A stretch of 64,000 nucleotides of DNA, taken from the NCBI RefSeq assembly GCF_000720135.1, contig NZ_JOIU01000012.1:278493-342492 (forward strand), written 5' to 3'. Position numbers and translations under genes: made by a program. The notes under the pieces are model-generated. The model saw only the letters and a list, made by a program, of their open reading frames with translations, had not been told where the DNA came from and made no database searches. Positions 55,387 through 63,518 of the stretch are shown here, one piece after another; within the stretch, counting starts at the first letter, position 1, and each line of letters opens with the position of its first letter. This stretch comes from Streptomyces sp. NRRL S-1022 (GTDB lineage Bacteria > Actinomycetota > Actinomycetes > Streptomycetales > Streptomycetaceae).

Positions 55387-55417
55387 AGCGGGCCCCGCCG
55401 GCATGGCAGGGCCCGCT
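55387..55417. terminator. Bidirectional terminator
   Basis: 9-bp stem (55387-55395 with 55409-55417) plus inner GCC/GGC, between the convergent DUF5703 and long chaplin genes. Confidence 0.7.
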
Positions 55418-55427
55418 CCGCTTTCGG

Positions 55428-56258
55428 TCACGCCGCGGCCCGTGCCTTGCGGTAGAGCACCGCACCCGCGAGCAGCGCGCCCGCACCGGCCGGCAGCGCG
55501 ATGCCGAGCGGCACCTGGCTGCCCGTGTGCGCGAGCTGGGCGGTGCCCAGCGGCTGGGCCGAGCGGCCCGCGTGCGCCGTGACCTGGGACGTGCCGTGGG
55601 CCGTGGAGCCGCCGGTGCCACCGGTGCCGCCCTGGGGTCCCGTACCGGGGTGGCCGGGCTTGCCGGAGCCGCCCGGGGTACCGGGGTGGCCGGGCTCACC
55701 CGGCTGTCCGGGGTGACCAGGGGTGCCGGGGTGCCCCGGATGGCCCGGGTGCCCGGGGTGCCCAGGCCGGCCCGGCTGACCGGGGTGTCCCGGGTGACCG
55801 GGCGGGGTGCCGTGCCCGTGGCCGCCGCCGTCGCCGCAGTCGTTGCCCGCCGTGGCGTTGCCGGCGCCGACGACGTCGACGCTGTTGCCGCACACGTTCA
55901 CCGGGATGTCGACCGGTACCTGCACGGTGTTGCCGGAGCCGACGCCCGGCGAGCCGCCGGTGCGGCCGTCCGCGTGGGAGCCGTCGGAGCCGGCGTGTCG
56001 GCCCCCCGAAGTGCCGCCGTGATCCGCACACTTGTTGCCCACCGCCGGGTTGAGCAGCCCGACGACGTTCACGGTGTTGCCGCAGATGTTCACCGGTGCG
56101 TGCACCGGCGCCTGCACGGTGTTGCCGGACAGTACGCCCGGTGAACCGCCGGCGCTGCCCGCCGCGCCCGCGTCGGCGTGTGCGTAGCCGCCCGCGGCGG
56201 CGATCACGCCGGTCGCGGCCGCCATGGTCATCAGGCCCATGCGCGTGCCCTGTCGCAT
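55428..56258 (-). CDS. chpC: Long chaplin with collagen-like tract and sortase motif (ChpC-like)
   Basis: 276 aa cell-wall-anchored hydrophobic surface protein of aerial hyphae. Signal peptide 1-29; chaplin domain 1 about 39-77 (C59, C77) and domain 2 about 103-141 (C123, C141); a Gly-x-Pro tract about 154-197 (repeating GHP, GQP, GTP); sortase signal LAHTG (242-246), membrane helix 250-268 and basic tail RKARAAA. In S. coelicolor long chaplins use this plan, but the collagen-like stalk is not one I recall there. ATG 56258 has AGGGGGGA 7 bases upstream. chpH lies upstream, separated by a strong terminator. Confidence 0.92.
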   Translation of the reverse strand: MRQGTRMGLMTMAAATGVIAAAGGYAHADAGAAGSAGGSPGVLSGNTVQAPVHAPVNICGNTVNVVGLLNPAVGNKCADHGGTSGGRHAGSDGSHADGRTGGSPGVGSGNTVQVPVDIPVNVCGNSVDVVGAGNATAGNDCGDGGGHGHGTPPGHPGHPGQPGRPGHPGHPGHPGHPGTPGHPGQPGEPGHPGTPGGSGKPGHPGTGPQGGTGGTGGSTAHGTSQVTAHAGRSAQPLGTAQLAHTGSQVPLGIALPAGAGALLAGAVLYRKARAAA

Positions 56259-56301
56259 GCTGAATTCCCCCCTGCCTTCCAGATCTTGGTGCGAGAGACC
56301 G

Positions 56302-56340
56302 GTCGGCCTCGGAGCGCATGGCGCGCGCTCCGAGGCCGAC
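56302..56340 (-). terminator. Terminator after chpH
   Basis: Perfect 16-bp stem (56302-56317 with 56325-56340), 7-nt loop, between chpH and chpC. Confidence 0.8.
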
Positions 56341-56374
56341 GGCTCGTTGAAGGACGCCCCTCAGGGAGCCGGCG

Positions 56375-56608
56375 TCAGCTGTTGACGCAGGCGTTGCCGA
56401 AGGCGGGGTTCAGGAGCCCGATCACGTTGATCGTGTTGCCGCACACGTTCACCGGGACGTGGACGGGCACCTGGATGACGTTGCCGGACGCCACGCCCGG
56501 GGAGTGCACGGCGGCACCCTGGGCACCGGAGTCGGCGACGGCGAGGCCCGCACCCGCGAGAACCAGTCCGCCGGTGGCGGCCGCAGCAGCGACGACCTTC
56601 TTGATCAT
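56375..56608 (-). CDS. chpH: Short chaplin ChpH
   Basis: 77 aa precursor, mature about 52 aa after cleavage at AVA-DS (25/26). One chaplin domain, HSPGVASGNVIQVPVHVPVN, with paired cysteines C56 and C74. Amyloid-forming surfactant that lets hyphae leave the medium. ATG 56608 has GAGGAGG upstream. Adjacent to chpC, as in S. coelicolor. I could not identify a confident BldN-type promoter. Confidence 0.93.
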   Translation of the reverse strand: MIKKVVAAAAATGGLVLAGAGLAVADSGAQGAAVHSPGVASGNVIQVPVHVPVNVCGNTINVIGLLNPAFGNACVNS

Positions 56609-56675
56609 TGTTCCTCCTCATTGGCAATGCGACCCCAAGGTTCGGGATCACATCAGCTGTAACGAGGAGGGACTG

Positions 56676-56771
56676 ATGAAGCTACGAACCGATCGTCGCA
56701 TTCACCCTTCTCAGTCGCTCTCGCACGGCTGCCCGATTGACTGGGGGCGGAGCGTCACGACGCGTCGATGA
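56676..56771 (+). CDS. Possible 31-aa small ORF
   Basis: ATG 56676 is preceded by GAGGAGGGA with 3-5 base spacing, a strong ribosome site, in the gap upstream of chpH. The peptide MKLRTDRRIHPSQSL... is basic and ends at 56771, overlapping the 3' end of the convergent peptidase gene by 17 bases. Codon use (CTA, ATT, CAC CCT TCT) is not typical, so it may be chance. Confidence 0.2.
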   Translation: MKLRTDRRIHPSQSLSHGCPIDWGRSVTTRR

Positions 56772-58080
56772 ACCGGTCGAGCACCCGCACGCCGAACTGC
56801 AGCCCGTCCACCGGCACCCGCTCGTCCACACCGTGGAACATGCCGGCGAAGTCCAGCTCCGGCGGCAGCTTGAGCGGGGCGAAGCCGAAGCCGCGGATGC
56901 CGAGGTCGTCGAAGGACTTGGCGTCCGTACCGCCGGAGAGCATGTAGGGGATCGCCTTGGCGGTGGGGTCCTCGGCGAGCAGCGCGGCCTGCATGGCCTC
57001 CACCAGCGCGCCGTCGAAGGAGGTCTCGACGGCCTTGTCGGCGTGCACGTCCTCGCGGCGCACCTTCGGACCGAGCAGCCGGTCGAGGTCGGCGAGGAAC
57101 TCCTCCTCGTGGCCGGGCAGGAAGCGGCCGTCGATGTGGGCGGTGGCCTCGCCGGGGATGACGTTGACCTTGTAGCCGGCGCCCAGCTGGGTGGGGTTGG
57201 CGGTGTTGCTCAGGGTGGCGCCGATCAGCTTGGCGATGCCGCCGAGCTTGGCGAGGGTGGACTCCATGTCCTCCGGGTCCAGCTCGGTGCCCAGCGCGTC
57301 GCCGAGTTCGTCGAGGAAGGCCCGGGTGGTCTTGGTGACCCGGACCGGGAACCTGTGCCGGCCGACCCGGGCGACCGCCTCCGACAGCTCGGTGATGGCG
57401 TTGTCGCGGTGGATCATCGACCCGTGCCCGGCGGTCCCGGCCACGGTCAGCTTCATCCAGTGCATGCCCTTCTCGGCCGTCTGGATCAGGTACAGCCGCC
57501 GCTGGTCGTCGACGGTGAAGGAGAAGCCGCCGACCTCGCTGATCGCCTCGGTGACGCCCTCGAACAGCTCGGGGTGGTGGTCGACCAGGTAGCGGGCGCC
57601 GTACGTGCCGCCCGCCTCCTCGTCGGCGAGGAAGGCCACCACGATGTCCCGCGGGGGCCGGCGCCCGCTGCGCAGCCGGTCGCGGACGACCGCCAGCGTC
57701 ATGGCGTCCATGTCCTTCATGTCGACGGCCCCGCGCCCCCACACGCACCCGTCGGCGATCTCGCCGGAGAAGGGGTCGTGGGTCCAGTCGACGGCGTTGG
57801 CCGGTACGACGTCCAGGTGGCCGTGGATGAGCAGCGCGGGCCGGGACGGGTCCTCGCCCTCGATGCGGGCCACCGTGGAGGCGCGGCCGGGGTGGGACTC
57901 GTAGATCTTCGGCTCCAGCCCGACCTCGGCGAGCTTCTCGGCGACCCACTCGGCGGCCTTGCGCTCGCCCGGGCCGGAGTGGTCGCCGTAGTTGCTGGTG
58001 TCGAACCGGATCAGCTCGCGGCAGAGGTCCACGACCTCGTCCTCGCCGGTGACGCTCCTGGCCGTGTCCGTCTCGCTCAC
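56755..58080 (-). CDS. M20-family metallopeptidase/deacylase
   Basis: 441 aa di-zinc hydrolase. Zinc ligands in LLIHGHLDVVP (His, Asp), GRGAVDMKDMDA (Asp), ADEEAGG (catalytic Glu and Glu ligand) and the C-terminal GMFHGVDERVP His. A dimerisation lid domain lies about 190-320 (AGTAGHGSMIHRDNA). Resembles carboxypeptidase or succinyl-diaminopimelate desuccinylase-like enzymes; exact substrate unknown. GTG 58080 has GGGAGGA 5 bases upstream. Confidence 0.92.
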   Translation of the reverse strand: MSETDTARSVTGEDEVVDLCRELIRFDTSNYGDHSGPGERKAAEWVAEKLAEVGLEPKIYESHPGRASTVARIEGEDPSRPALLIHGHLDVVPANAVDWTHDPFSGEIADGCVWGRGAVDMKDMDAMTLAVVRDRLRSGRRPPRDIVVAFLADEEAGGTYGARYLVDHHPELFEGVTEAISEVGGFSFTVDDQRRLYLIQTAEKGMHWMKLTVAGTAGHGSMIHRDNAITELSEAVARVGRHRFPVRVTKTTRAFLDELGDALGTELDPEDMESTLAKLGGIAKLIGATLSNTANPTQLGAGYKVNVIPGEATAHIDGRFLPGHEEEFLADLDRLLGPKVRREDVHADKAVETSFDGALVEAMQAALLAEDPTAKAIPYMLSGGTDAKSFDDLGIRGFGFAPLKLPPELDFAGMFHGVDERVPVDGLQFGVRVLDRFIDAS

Positions 58081-58292
58081 GTGCTTCCTCCCACTGTCAC
58101 TGCTGGTGGTCCCCCTCATCCTCTCTCCGGCCGCGCTCCGGGCCCAAGAGCGGACCCGGCCCGACACACGCCGTTCACGGGCGGCCGGCCCGGCACCGGG
58201 GGTGATCGGCCACCCCCGAAAGCCTGGTAATGTTTCCTTCGTCGCCGCGAGGGAAGCCCCGCCAAAGGGAAACCCCGCACGACAGACACCTT

Positions 58293-58380
58293 GTCCGGGT
58301 GGCGGAATGGCAGACGCGCTAGCTTGAGGTGCTAGTGCCCTTTATCGGGCGTGGGGGTTCAAGTCCCCCCTCGGACACCA
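58293..58380 (+). tRNA. tRNA-Leu (anticodon GAG)
   Basis: 88 bases with encoded CCA. Acceptor GTCCGGG (58293-58299) pairs with CTCGGAC; anticodon stem CTAGC/GCTAG with loop TTGAGGT gives GAG, reading CUC and CUU; a long variable arm (class II) and TTCAAGT T-loop are present. Followed by a terminator. Confidence 0.96.
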
Positions 58381-58383
58381 GTG

Positions 58384-58406
58384 AGGCCCCTGCATCGCAG
58401 GGGCCT
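58384..58406 (+). terminator. Terminator of tRNA-Leu
   Basis: Perfect 10-bp stem (58384-58393 with 58397-58406), 3-nt loop, T-rich tail TTCTTCGTT. Confidence 0.8.
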
Positions 58407-58448
58407 TCTTCGTTCCCGGGTGCGACTTCGGCCGGACCGGCCGGCGGG

Positions 58449-59753
58449 CTAGACGTGTGCGGGCGCCATGTGGTCGGTGAACCAGTCACGGGCCAGCTCC
58501 GTCACCTGTTCCAGCGTGCCGTGCTCCTCGAAGAGGTGGGTGGCGCCGGGGACCACCGCCAGCCGGTTCTCGCAGCGCAGGTGTGCCTGTGCCTCCCGGT
58601 TGAGGTCGAGGACCAGCGGGTCGGCGCCGCCGACGACGAGCAGGGTGGGCGCGGTCACCGCGGCCAGCCGGGGTCCGGCGAGGTCGGGCCGGCCGCCGCG
58701 GGAGACGACCGCTGCGGGCCGTGCGCCGGGGTCGGCGGCGGCCCACAGCGCGGCGGCGGCACCGGTGCTGGCGCCGAACCAGCCGACGGCGAGCCCTTCG
58801 ACATCGGGTTCCTCACGCAGCCAGCGGGTGGCGTCGAGCAGCCGGCCGGCCAGCAGCGCGATGTCGAACACGTTGCCCCGGTCGGCCTCCTCGGCGTCGG
58901 TGAGCAGGTCGAACAGCAGGGTGCCGAGCCCGGCCCGGTGCAGTCCTTCGGCCACGAACCGGTTGCGCGGGCTGTGCCGGCTGCTGCCGCTGCCGTGGGC
59001 GAAGACCACCACGCCGGTGGCGCCCTCGGGCACGGTGAGCCGTCCGCCGAGCCGTACGGCTCCGGCCGTCACGGTCACCTCGCGGTCGGTGGAGCCGGCG
59101 CCCGCGGTGTGCCGGTGCCGGCTCGCGGCCCGGCGCAGGCAGGCGGTGACCTCGTCGTCGTCGACCTGGGCGAAGTCGGCGTAGAACTGGCCGACCGCGG
59201 CGAAGTCCCAGGGGGTGTGCAGGCTGACCAGTTCGTCGGCGTCGTCGCCGAGCCGCCGGGTGAAGTCGCGGGGGGCCACGGGGACGGCCAGCACGATGCG
59301 GGCCGCGCCCCGGGCGCGGGCGATCCGGCAGGCGGCCCGCGCGGTGGAGCCGGTGGCCACGCCGTCGTCCACCACGACGGCGGTCCGTCCGGCGACGGAC
59401 ACGGCGGGGGCGGCGCCCCGGTAGCGGGCGGCCCGGTCGTGCAACACCCGCAGTTCGCGTTCCTCGACGCCGGCGAGGTCCGCGTCGGAGACGCCGGTGC
59501 CGCGCAGCACCTCCTGGTTGATCACGCGGACGCCGTCCTCGCCGATCGCGCCCATGCCCAGCTCGGGCTGGTACGGCACGCCGAGCTTGCGCACCAGGCA
59601 GACGTCCAGGGGCGCGCCGAGCGCCTCGGCGACCTCGGCGGCGACCGGCACTCCTCCCCGGGGCAGCCCGAGCACCACCACGTCCTGGCCCCTGAGGTAC
59701 TCCAGGCGTTCGCCCAGCCGTCGGCCCGCTTCGAGGCGGTTCCTGAAGTGCAC
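58449..59753 (-). CDS. Phosphoribosyltransferase / alpha-beta hydrolase fusion
   Basis: 434 aa. Residues 1-215 are a type I phosphoribosyltransferase-like domain with the PRPP loop AVVVDDGVATGSTARA and LPRGGVPVA; 216-434 are a dienelactone-hydrolase-type domain with FAHGSGSSRHSPRN, the nucleophile elbow GWFGASTGAAAA (Ser), PTLLVVGGADPLV (Asp) and a final GATHLFEE (His). The two activities together have no known pathway. It precedes a DUF1876 gene by 12 bases on the transcript's upstream side and is probably co-transcribed with it. Confidence 0.88.
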   Translation of the reverse strand: MHFRNRLEAGRRLGERLEYLRGQDVVVLGLPRGGVPVAAEVAEALGAPLDVCLVRKLGVPYQPELGMGAIGEDGVRVINQEVLRGTGVSDADLAGVEERELRVLHDRAARYRGAAPAVSVAGRTAVVVDDGVATGSTARAACRIARARGAARIVLAVPVAPRDFTRRLGDDADELVSLHTPWDFAAVGQFYADFAQVDDDEVTACLRRAASRHRHTAGAGSTDREVTVTAGAVRLGGRLTVPEGATGVVVFAHGSGSSRHSPRNRFVAEGLHRAGLGTLLFDLLTDAEEADRGNVFDIALLAGRLLDATRWLREEPDVEGLAVGWFGASTGAAAALWAAADPGARPAAVVSRGGRPDLAGPRLAAVTAPTLLVVGGADPLVLDLNREAQAHLRCENRLAVVPGATHLFEEHGTLEQVTELARDWFTDHMAPAHV

Positions 59754-59765
59754 GGCGGCGCTCCT

Positions 59766-60074
59766 TCACTCCCGGGGCAGCCAGAGCGGCACCGGGGCGT
59801 CCTGGTCGGCGGCTCCGGTCGCCTTCATGTCGCCGTCGGCGGCGCGCAGCAGCATGCGGCCCATGGCGATGAGCGCGCGTCCGGCGGCGAGTTCGTCACC
59901 GATGTCCGGCATCGCCCGGTCGTAGGGGTTGCGGCGGGCCTCGGCGTGGCTCTCCAGGACGTTGTCCCCGGTGTCCAGGACGATCCGGGCCGTGGTGTCC
60001 GGGTCGTGCTCGCACAGGTAGACGTTCAGCCGCCACTCCTTGACGGCGGGACGGCTGCTGACGGGTCGGGTCAT
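59766..60074 (-). CDS. DUF1876 (dsRBD-fold) small protein
   Basis: 102 aa. EWRLNVYLCEHDPDTTARIVLDT and the ESHAEARRNPYDRAMPDIGDELAAGRAL segment are characteristic of DUF1876, a fold resembling a double-stranded RNA-binding domain; function unknown. ATG 60074 has GAGGT upstream. Its stop is 12 bases before the fusion gene, so they form one operon. Confidence 0.85.
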   Translation of the reverse strand: MTRPVSSRPAVKEWRLNVYLCEHDPDTTARIVLDTGDNVLESHAEARRNPYDRAMPDIGDELAAGRALIAMGRMLLRAADGDMKATGAADQDAPVPLWLPRE

Positions 60075-60246
60075 CGTCCGCCACCTCGCTCCGCGGATCG
60101 TGCCGCGACGGGCCGTCTGCCGTCTGCCGGTCCGTCGTGGCTGGTCGCGCAGTTCCCCGCGCCGCTGCGGGCGCTCCAGTCCGGCACTTCCACTGTGCAC
60201 CCGGCCCGCGGCGGACGCCTCCCCTGCTGCGGGCAGAATGTGGGCC

Positions 60247-60621
60247 ATGACCTCGCGCACCTGCCCCTGCGGGCTCCCCCGGTCCTACGACGACTGCTGC
60301 GGCCGCTTCCACGCGGGAGCGGCGGCCGCGCCGACCGCCGAGCTGCTGATGCGCTCGCGCTACTGCGCGTTCGTGCAGGGGGACGCCGGGTATCTGCTGC
60401 GCACCTGGCACCCGCGGACCCGGCCGGAGCGGCTGGACCTGGATCCGCGGACGAGGTGGACGGGGCTGGAGATCCTGGACAGCACCGACGGGTCCGCCTT
60501 CCACGCCACCGGCACGGTGACCTTCCGGGCCTCCTACCGGGGCGGCTCGCTGCACGAGCGGAGCCGGTTCGAGCGGGTGGACGGGGCGTGGGTGTACGTG
60601 GACGGGGACTTCCTCGACTAG
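60247..60621 (+). CDS. YchJ/UPF0225-family protein
   Basis: 124 aa. N-terminal SEC-C zinc motif TCPCGLPRSYDDCCGRFH, then the UPF0225 domain (LLMRSRYCAFVQGDAGYLLRTWH). Function unknown. ATG 60247 has no ribosome site; CAGAAT 7 bases upstream could be a -10 for a leaderless mRNA. Its stop codon lies inside a short tandem repeat. Confidence 0.88.
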   Translation: MTSRTCPCGLPRSYDDCCGRFHAGAAAAPTAELLMRSRYCAFVQGDAGYLLRTWHPRTRPERLDLDPRTRWTGLEILDSTDGSAFHATGTVTFRASYRGGSLHERSRFERVDGAWVYVDGDFLD

Positions 60622-60675
60622 CGGACGGGGACTCCTCGACCAGCGGACGGGGACGCTCGACCAGCGGACGGAGAT
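60601..60675. repeat. Imperfect tandem repeat of 23, 22 and 21 bases
   Basis: Three and a third copies of a GACGGGGAC-tCCTCGACcAGCG unit begin at 60601, 60624, 60646 and 60667; each copy is one base shorter. The first contains the YchJ stop codon. Confidence 0.75.
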
Positions 60676-60711
60676 GTGCTCTGCCGGCCGGGGCGCCGGG
60701 GAGGGCCGACG

Positions 60712-61413
60712 CTAGGGCGCGAGGATCTCCAGTTCCTGGAGGGCGCCCACGGTGATCTGCCGGGTCAGTTCCTCGGCCCGGGCCGCGTCGCCCTCGCGGA
60801 CCGCCTCGGCCACCTGCACGTGCAGGGTGACGGCGGCCGGGTCGGGGTCCTCGAACATGACCTCGTGATGGGTGCGGCCGGCCAGCACCTCCGTGACGAC
60901 GTCGCCGAGCCGGGCGAACATCTCGTTGCCGGAGGCGGTGAGGACGACCCGGTGGAAGGCGATGTCGTGGACCAGGTACTGCTCCAGCTTGTGGCCGCGT
61001 GAGTTGGCCACCATGCCGAGCGCGCACTCGGTGAGTTCCGCGCACTGCTCGGCCGTGGCGTGCTGGGCGGCGAGGCCGGCCGCGACGGGTTCGATCGCGG
61101 AGCGCAGCACGGTGAGCGAGCGCAGCTGGTGCGGGCGGTCGGCGCCGGCCAGGCGCCAGCGGATGACCTGCGGGTCGTAGACGTTCCACTCGGCTTTCGG
61201 GCGGACCGTGACGCCGACCCGGCGGCGGGACTCGACCAGGTGCATGGACTCCAGCACGCGGACCGCCTCGCGCATCACCGAGCGCGACACCTCGAAGCGC
61301 TGTGCCAGCTCGTCGGTGCGCAGAACGCTGCCCGGCGGGTACTCGCCCGCGGTGATCGCGGGGCCGAGGGTGTCCAGTACACGGCCGTGCAGCCCCCGGC
61401 CCGGTGTGGTCAT
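60712..61413 (-). CDS. gntR: GntR/FadR-family repressor of the gluconate cluster
   Basis: 233 aa. N-terminal winged helix (LRTDELAQRFEVSRSVMREAVRVLESMHLV) and FCD effector domain (LRSAIEPVAAGLAA, HDIAFHRVVLTASGN). Divergent from gntK-gntP with 140 bases between, which contain a perfect AAGTC-A-GACTT palindrome, so it likely represses gluconate uptake and is released by gluconate or a phosphorylated product. Confidence 0.9.
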   Translation of the reverse strand: MTTPGRGLHGRVLDTLGPAITAGEYPPGSVLRTDELAQRFEVSRSVMREAVRVLESMHLVESRRRVGVTVRPKAEWNVYDPQVIRWRLAGADRPHQLRSLTVLRSAIEPVAAGLAAQHATAEQCAELTECALGMVANSRGHKLEQYLVHDIAFHRVVLTASGNEMFARLGDVVTEVLAGRTHHEVMFEDPDPAAVTLHVQVAEAVREGDAARAEELTRQITVGALQELEILAP

Positions 61414-61447
61414 GCACTCAGCGTACGGCGTGGATCACGGGGACAAA

Positions 61448-61458
61448 AAGTCAGACTT
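61448..61458. promoter_or_regulatory. GntR operator candidate
   Basis: AAGTC-A-GACTT, a perfect 5-1-5 palindrome followed by ATAC, centred between divergent gntR and gntK. Confidence 0.45.
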
Positions 61459-61553
61459 ATACATCACACACTCTTGAATTCGTCGTACCTAATGGGTTTC
61501 AGTGTGGCGACGCCGAAGTGGCGCCGGATGTCGAGGAAGACAGCGAGGCAGTC

Positions 61554-62072
61554 ATGCGAACCCCCCAGGTCGTCGTCGTGATGGGCGTCGCGGGGACGGG
61601 CAAGACCACGATCGGTCCCCTGCTCGCCGCGCGGCTGGGCGTCCCGTACGCCGAGGGCGACGACTTCCACCCGCAGGCCAACATCGACAAGATGTCGGCC
61701 GGGATCCCGCTCGACGACGCCGACCGGTGGCCGTGGCTCGACGCCATCGGGCACTGGGCGCACGGCCGGGCCGGACTGGGCGGGGTGGTCAGCAGCTCCG
61801 CGCTGAAGCGGTCGTACCGCGACCGGCTCCGGGCGGTGGCGCCCGGCATCGTGTTCCTGCACCTCACGGGCGACCGGCAGCTGATCGAGGAGCGGATGTC
61901 CCAGCGGCAGGGTCACTTCATGCCGACCGCGCTGCTGGACTCGCAGTTCGCCACGCTCCAGCCGCTCCAGCCGGACGAGGCCGGAGTGGCCGTGGACGTC
62001 AGCGGCGGCCCGCAGGAGATCACCGAGCGAGCCGTGCGGGCCCTGGACGCGCTTCCCGTCGCATCCGAGTAA
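61554..62072 (+). CDS. gntK: Gluconokinase
   Basis: Makes 6-phosphogluconate from gluconate and ATP, feeding the pentose phosphate pathway. 172 aa P-loop kinase: GVAGTGKTT (Walker A), EGDDFHPQANIDKMSAGIPL with the gluconate-binding residues, SSSALKRSYRDRL, and the lid RQGHFMP. ATG 61554 has GAGG 5 bases upstream. Followed by gntP 38 bases later. Confidence 0.95.
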   Translation: MRTPQVVVVMGVAGTGKTTIGPLLAARLGVPYAEGDDFHPQANIDKMSAGIPLDDADRWPWLDAIGHWAHGRAGLGGVVSSSALKRSYRDRLRAVAPGIVFLHLTGDRQLIEERMSQRQGHFMPTALLDSQFATLQPLQPDEAGVAVDVSGGPQEITERAVRALDALPVASE

Positions 62073-62110
62073 CACCTCATCTCCGTCCCCCGTAACCCAA
62101 GGGAACACCC

Positions 62111-63508
62111 GTGACCAGACTCAGCGTCGAGATGCTGGCAGCGGACGCACCTGCGCCGATCACCTCCGCCGGGCACGCCCAGCTGGGCATCGCCGTCCTG
62201 GTGGGCATCGCCGTCATCGTCCTGCTCATCACCAAGTTCAAGCTCCATGCCTTCCTGGCGCTGACCATCGGGTCGCTGGCGCTCGGGGCGGTCGCCGGGG
62301 CCCCCCTCGACAAGGCCATCACCAGCTTCACCACCGGGCTCGGCTCCACCGTGGCCGGCGTCGGCGTCCTGATCGCGCTCGGGGCGATCCTGGGCAAGCT
62401 GCTCGCCGACTCCGGCGGCGCCGACCAGATCGTCGACACGATCCTCGCCAAGGCCGGGGGGCGGGCGATGCCGTGGGCGATGGTGCTGATCGCCTCCGTG
62501 ATCGGCCTGCCGCTGTTCTTCGAGGTCGGCATCGTGCTGCTGATCCCGGTCGTGCTGATGGTCGCCAGGCGCGGCAACTACTCCCTGATGCGCATCGGCA
62601 TCCCGGCCCTCGCCGGTCTGTCCGTGATGCACGGCCTGATCCCGCCGCACCCCGGCCCGCTGGTCGCGATCGACGCGGTCAAGGCCAACCTGGGCGTGAC
62701 CCTGGCGCTCGGCATCCTGGTCGCCATACCGACGGTGATCATCGCCGGTCCGCTCTTCTCGAAGGTCGCGGCCCGCTGGGTCGACGTGCCGGCGCCCGAC
62801 CGGATGCTGCCGCAGCGCGCCTCGGAGGAGCCCCAGCGCCGTCCGGGCTTCGGCGCGACGCTCGTCACCGTGCTGCTCCCCGTGGTACTGATGCTGGCCA
62901 AGGCGCTGGTGGACATCGTCGTCGACGACGCCACGCACACCACCCAGCGGGTCTTCGACGTCGTCGGCTCCCCGCTGATCGCCCTGCTCGCCGCCGTGAT
63001 CGTCGGATTCTTCACGCTGGGCCGGGCCGCCGGGTTCACCAAGGAGCGGCTCCAGCAGACGGTCGACAAGGGCCTGATGCCCATCGCCGGCATCCTGCTG
63101 ATCGTGGGCGCGGGCGGCGGCTTCAAGCAGACGCTGATCGACTCGGGCGTGGGCCAGATGATCCTGGACGTCTCCAGGGACTGGTCGATCCCGGCGCTGC
63201 TGCTGGCCTGGCTGATCGCGGTGGCGATCCGGCTGGCGACCGGCTCGGCGACGGTGGCGACGGTCTCGGCGGCCGGTCTGGTCGCGCCGCTCGCGGCCGA
63301 CATGTCGACCACGCACGCGGCCCTGCTCGTCTTGGCCGTCGGCGCCGGCTCGCTCTTCTTCAGCCATGTCAACGACGCCGGTTTCTGGCTGGTGAAGGAG
63401 TACTTCGGGCTGAGCGTCGGGCAGACCGTGAAGACCTGGTCGGTGATGGAGACGATCATCTCGGTGGTCGCGGGCGGCCTGGTGCTGCTCCTCTCCCTGG
63501 TCATCTAG
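62111..63508 (+). CDS. gntP: Gluconate:H+ symporter GntP
   Basis: 465 aa, about 12-14 membrane segments, GntP family. FEVGIVLLIPVVLMVARRGNYSLMRIG, GLIPPHPGPLVAID and RLATGSATVATVSAAGL are signature regions. GTG 62111 is the start. Imports gluconate for GntK; the dehydrogenase gene after it is broken. Confidence 0.95.
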   Translation: MTRLSVEMLAADAPAPITSAGHAQLGIAVLVGIAVIVLLITKFKLHAFLALTIGSLALGAVAGAPLDKAITSFTTGLGSTVAGVGVLIALGAILGKLLADSGGADQIVDTILAKAGGRAMPWAMVLIASVIGLPLFFEVGIVLLIPVVLMVARRGNYSLMRIGIPALAGLSVMHGLIPPHPGPLVAIDAVKANLGVTLALGILVAIPTVIIAGPLFSKVAARWVDVPAPDRMLPQRASEEPQRRPGFGATLVTVLLPVVLMLAKALVDIVVDDATHTTQRVFDVVGSPLIALLAAVIVGFFTLGRAAGFTKERLQQTVDKGLMPIAGILLIVGAGGGFKQTLIDSGVGQMILDVSRDWSIPALLLAWLIAVAIRLATGSATVATVSAAGLVAPLAADMSTTHAALLVLAVGAGSLFFSHVNDAGFWLVKEYFGLSVGQTVKTWSVMETIISVVAGGLVLLLSLVI

Positions 63509-63518
63509 GGGTACGGCG

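Noticed and set aside
55640..55800. Short regularly repeated DNA units resembling a CRISPR or satellite
   Set aside because: The periodicity is the 9-base coding repeat of Gly-x-Pro triplets in the long chaplin; there are no spacers.
58293..58380. tRNA-Leu as attachment site of an integrated island
   Set aside because: No integrase, excisionase or direct repeat of the tRNA 3' end is visible on either side; the following genes look chromosomal.
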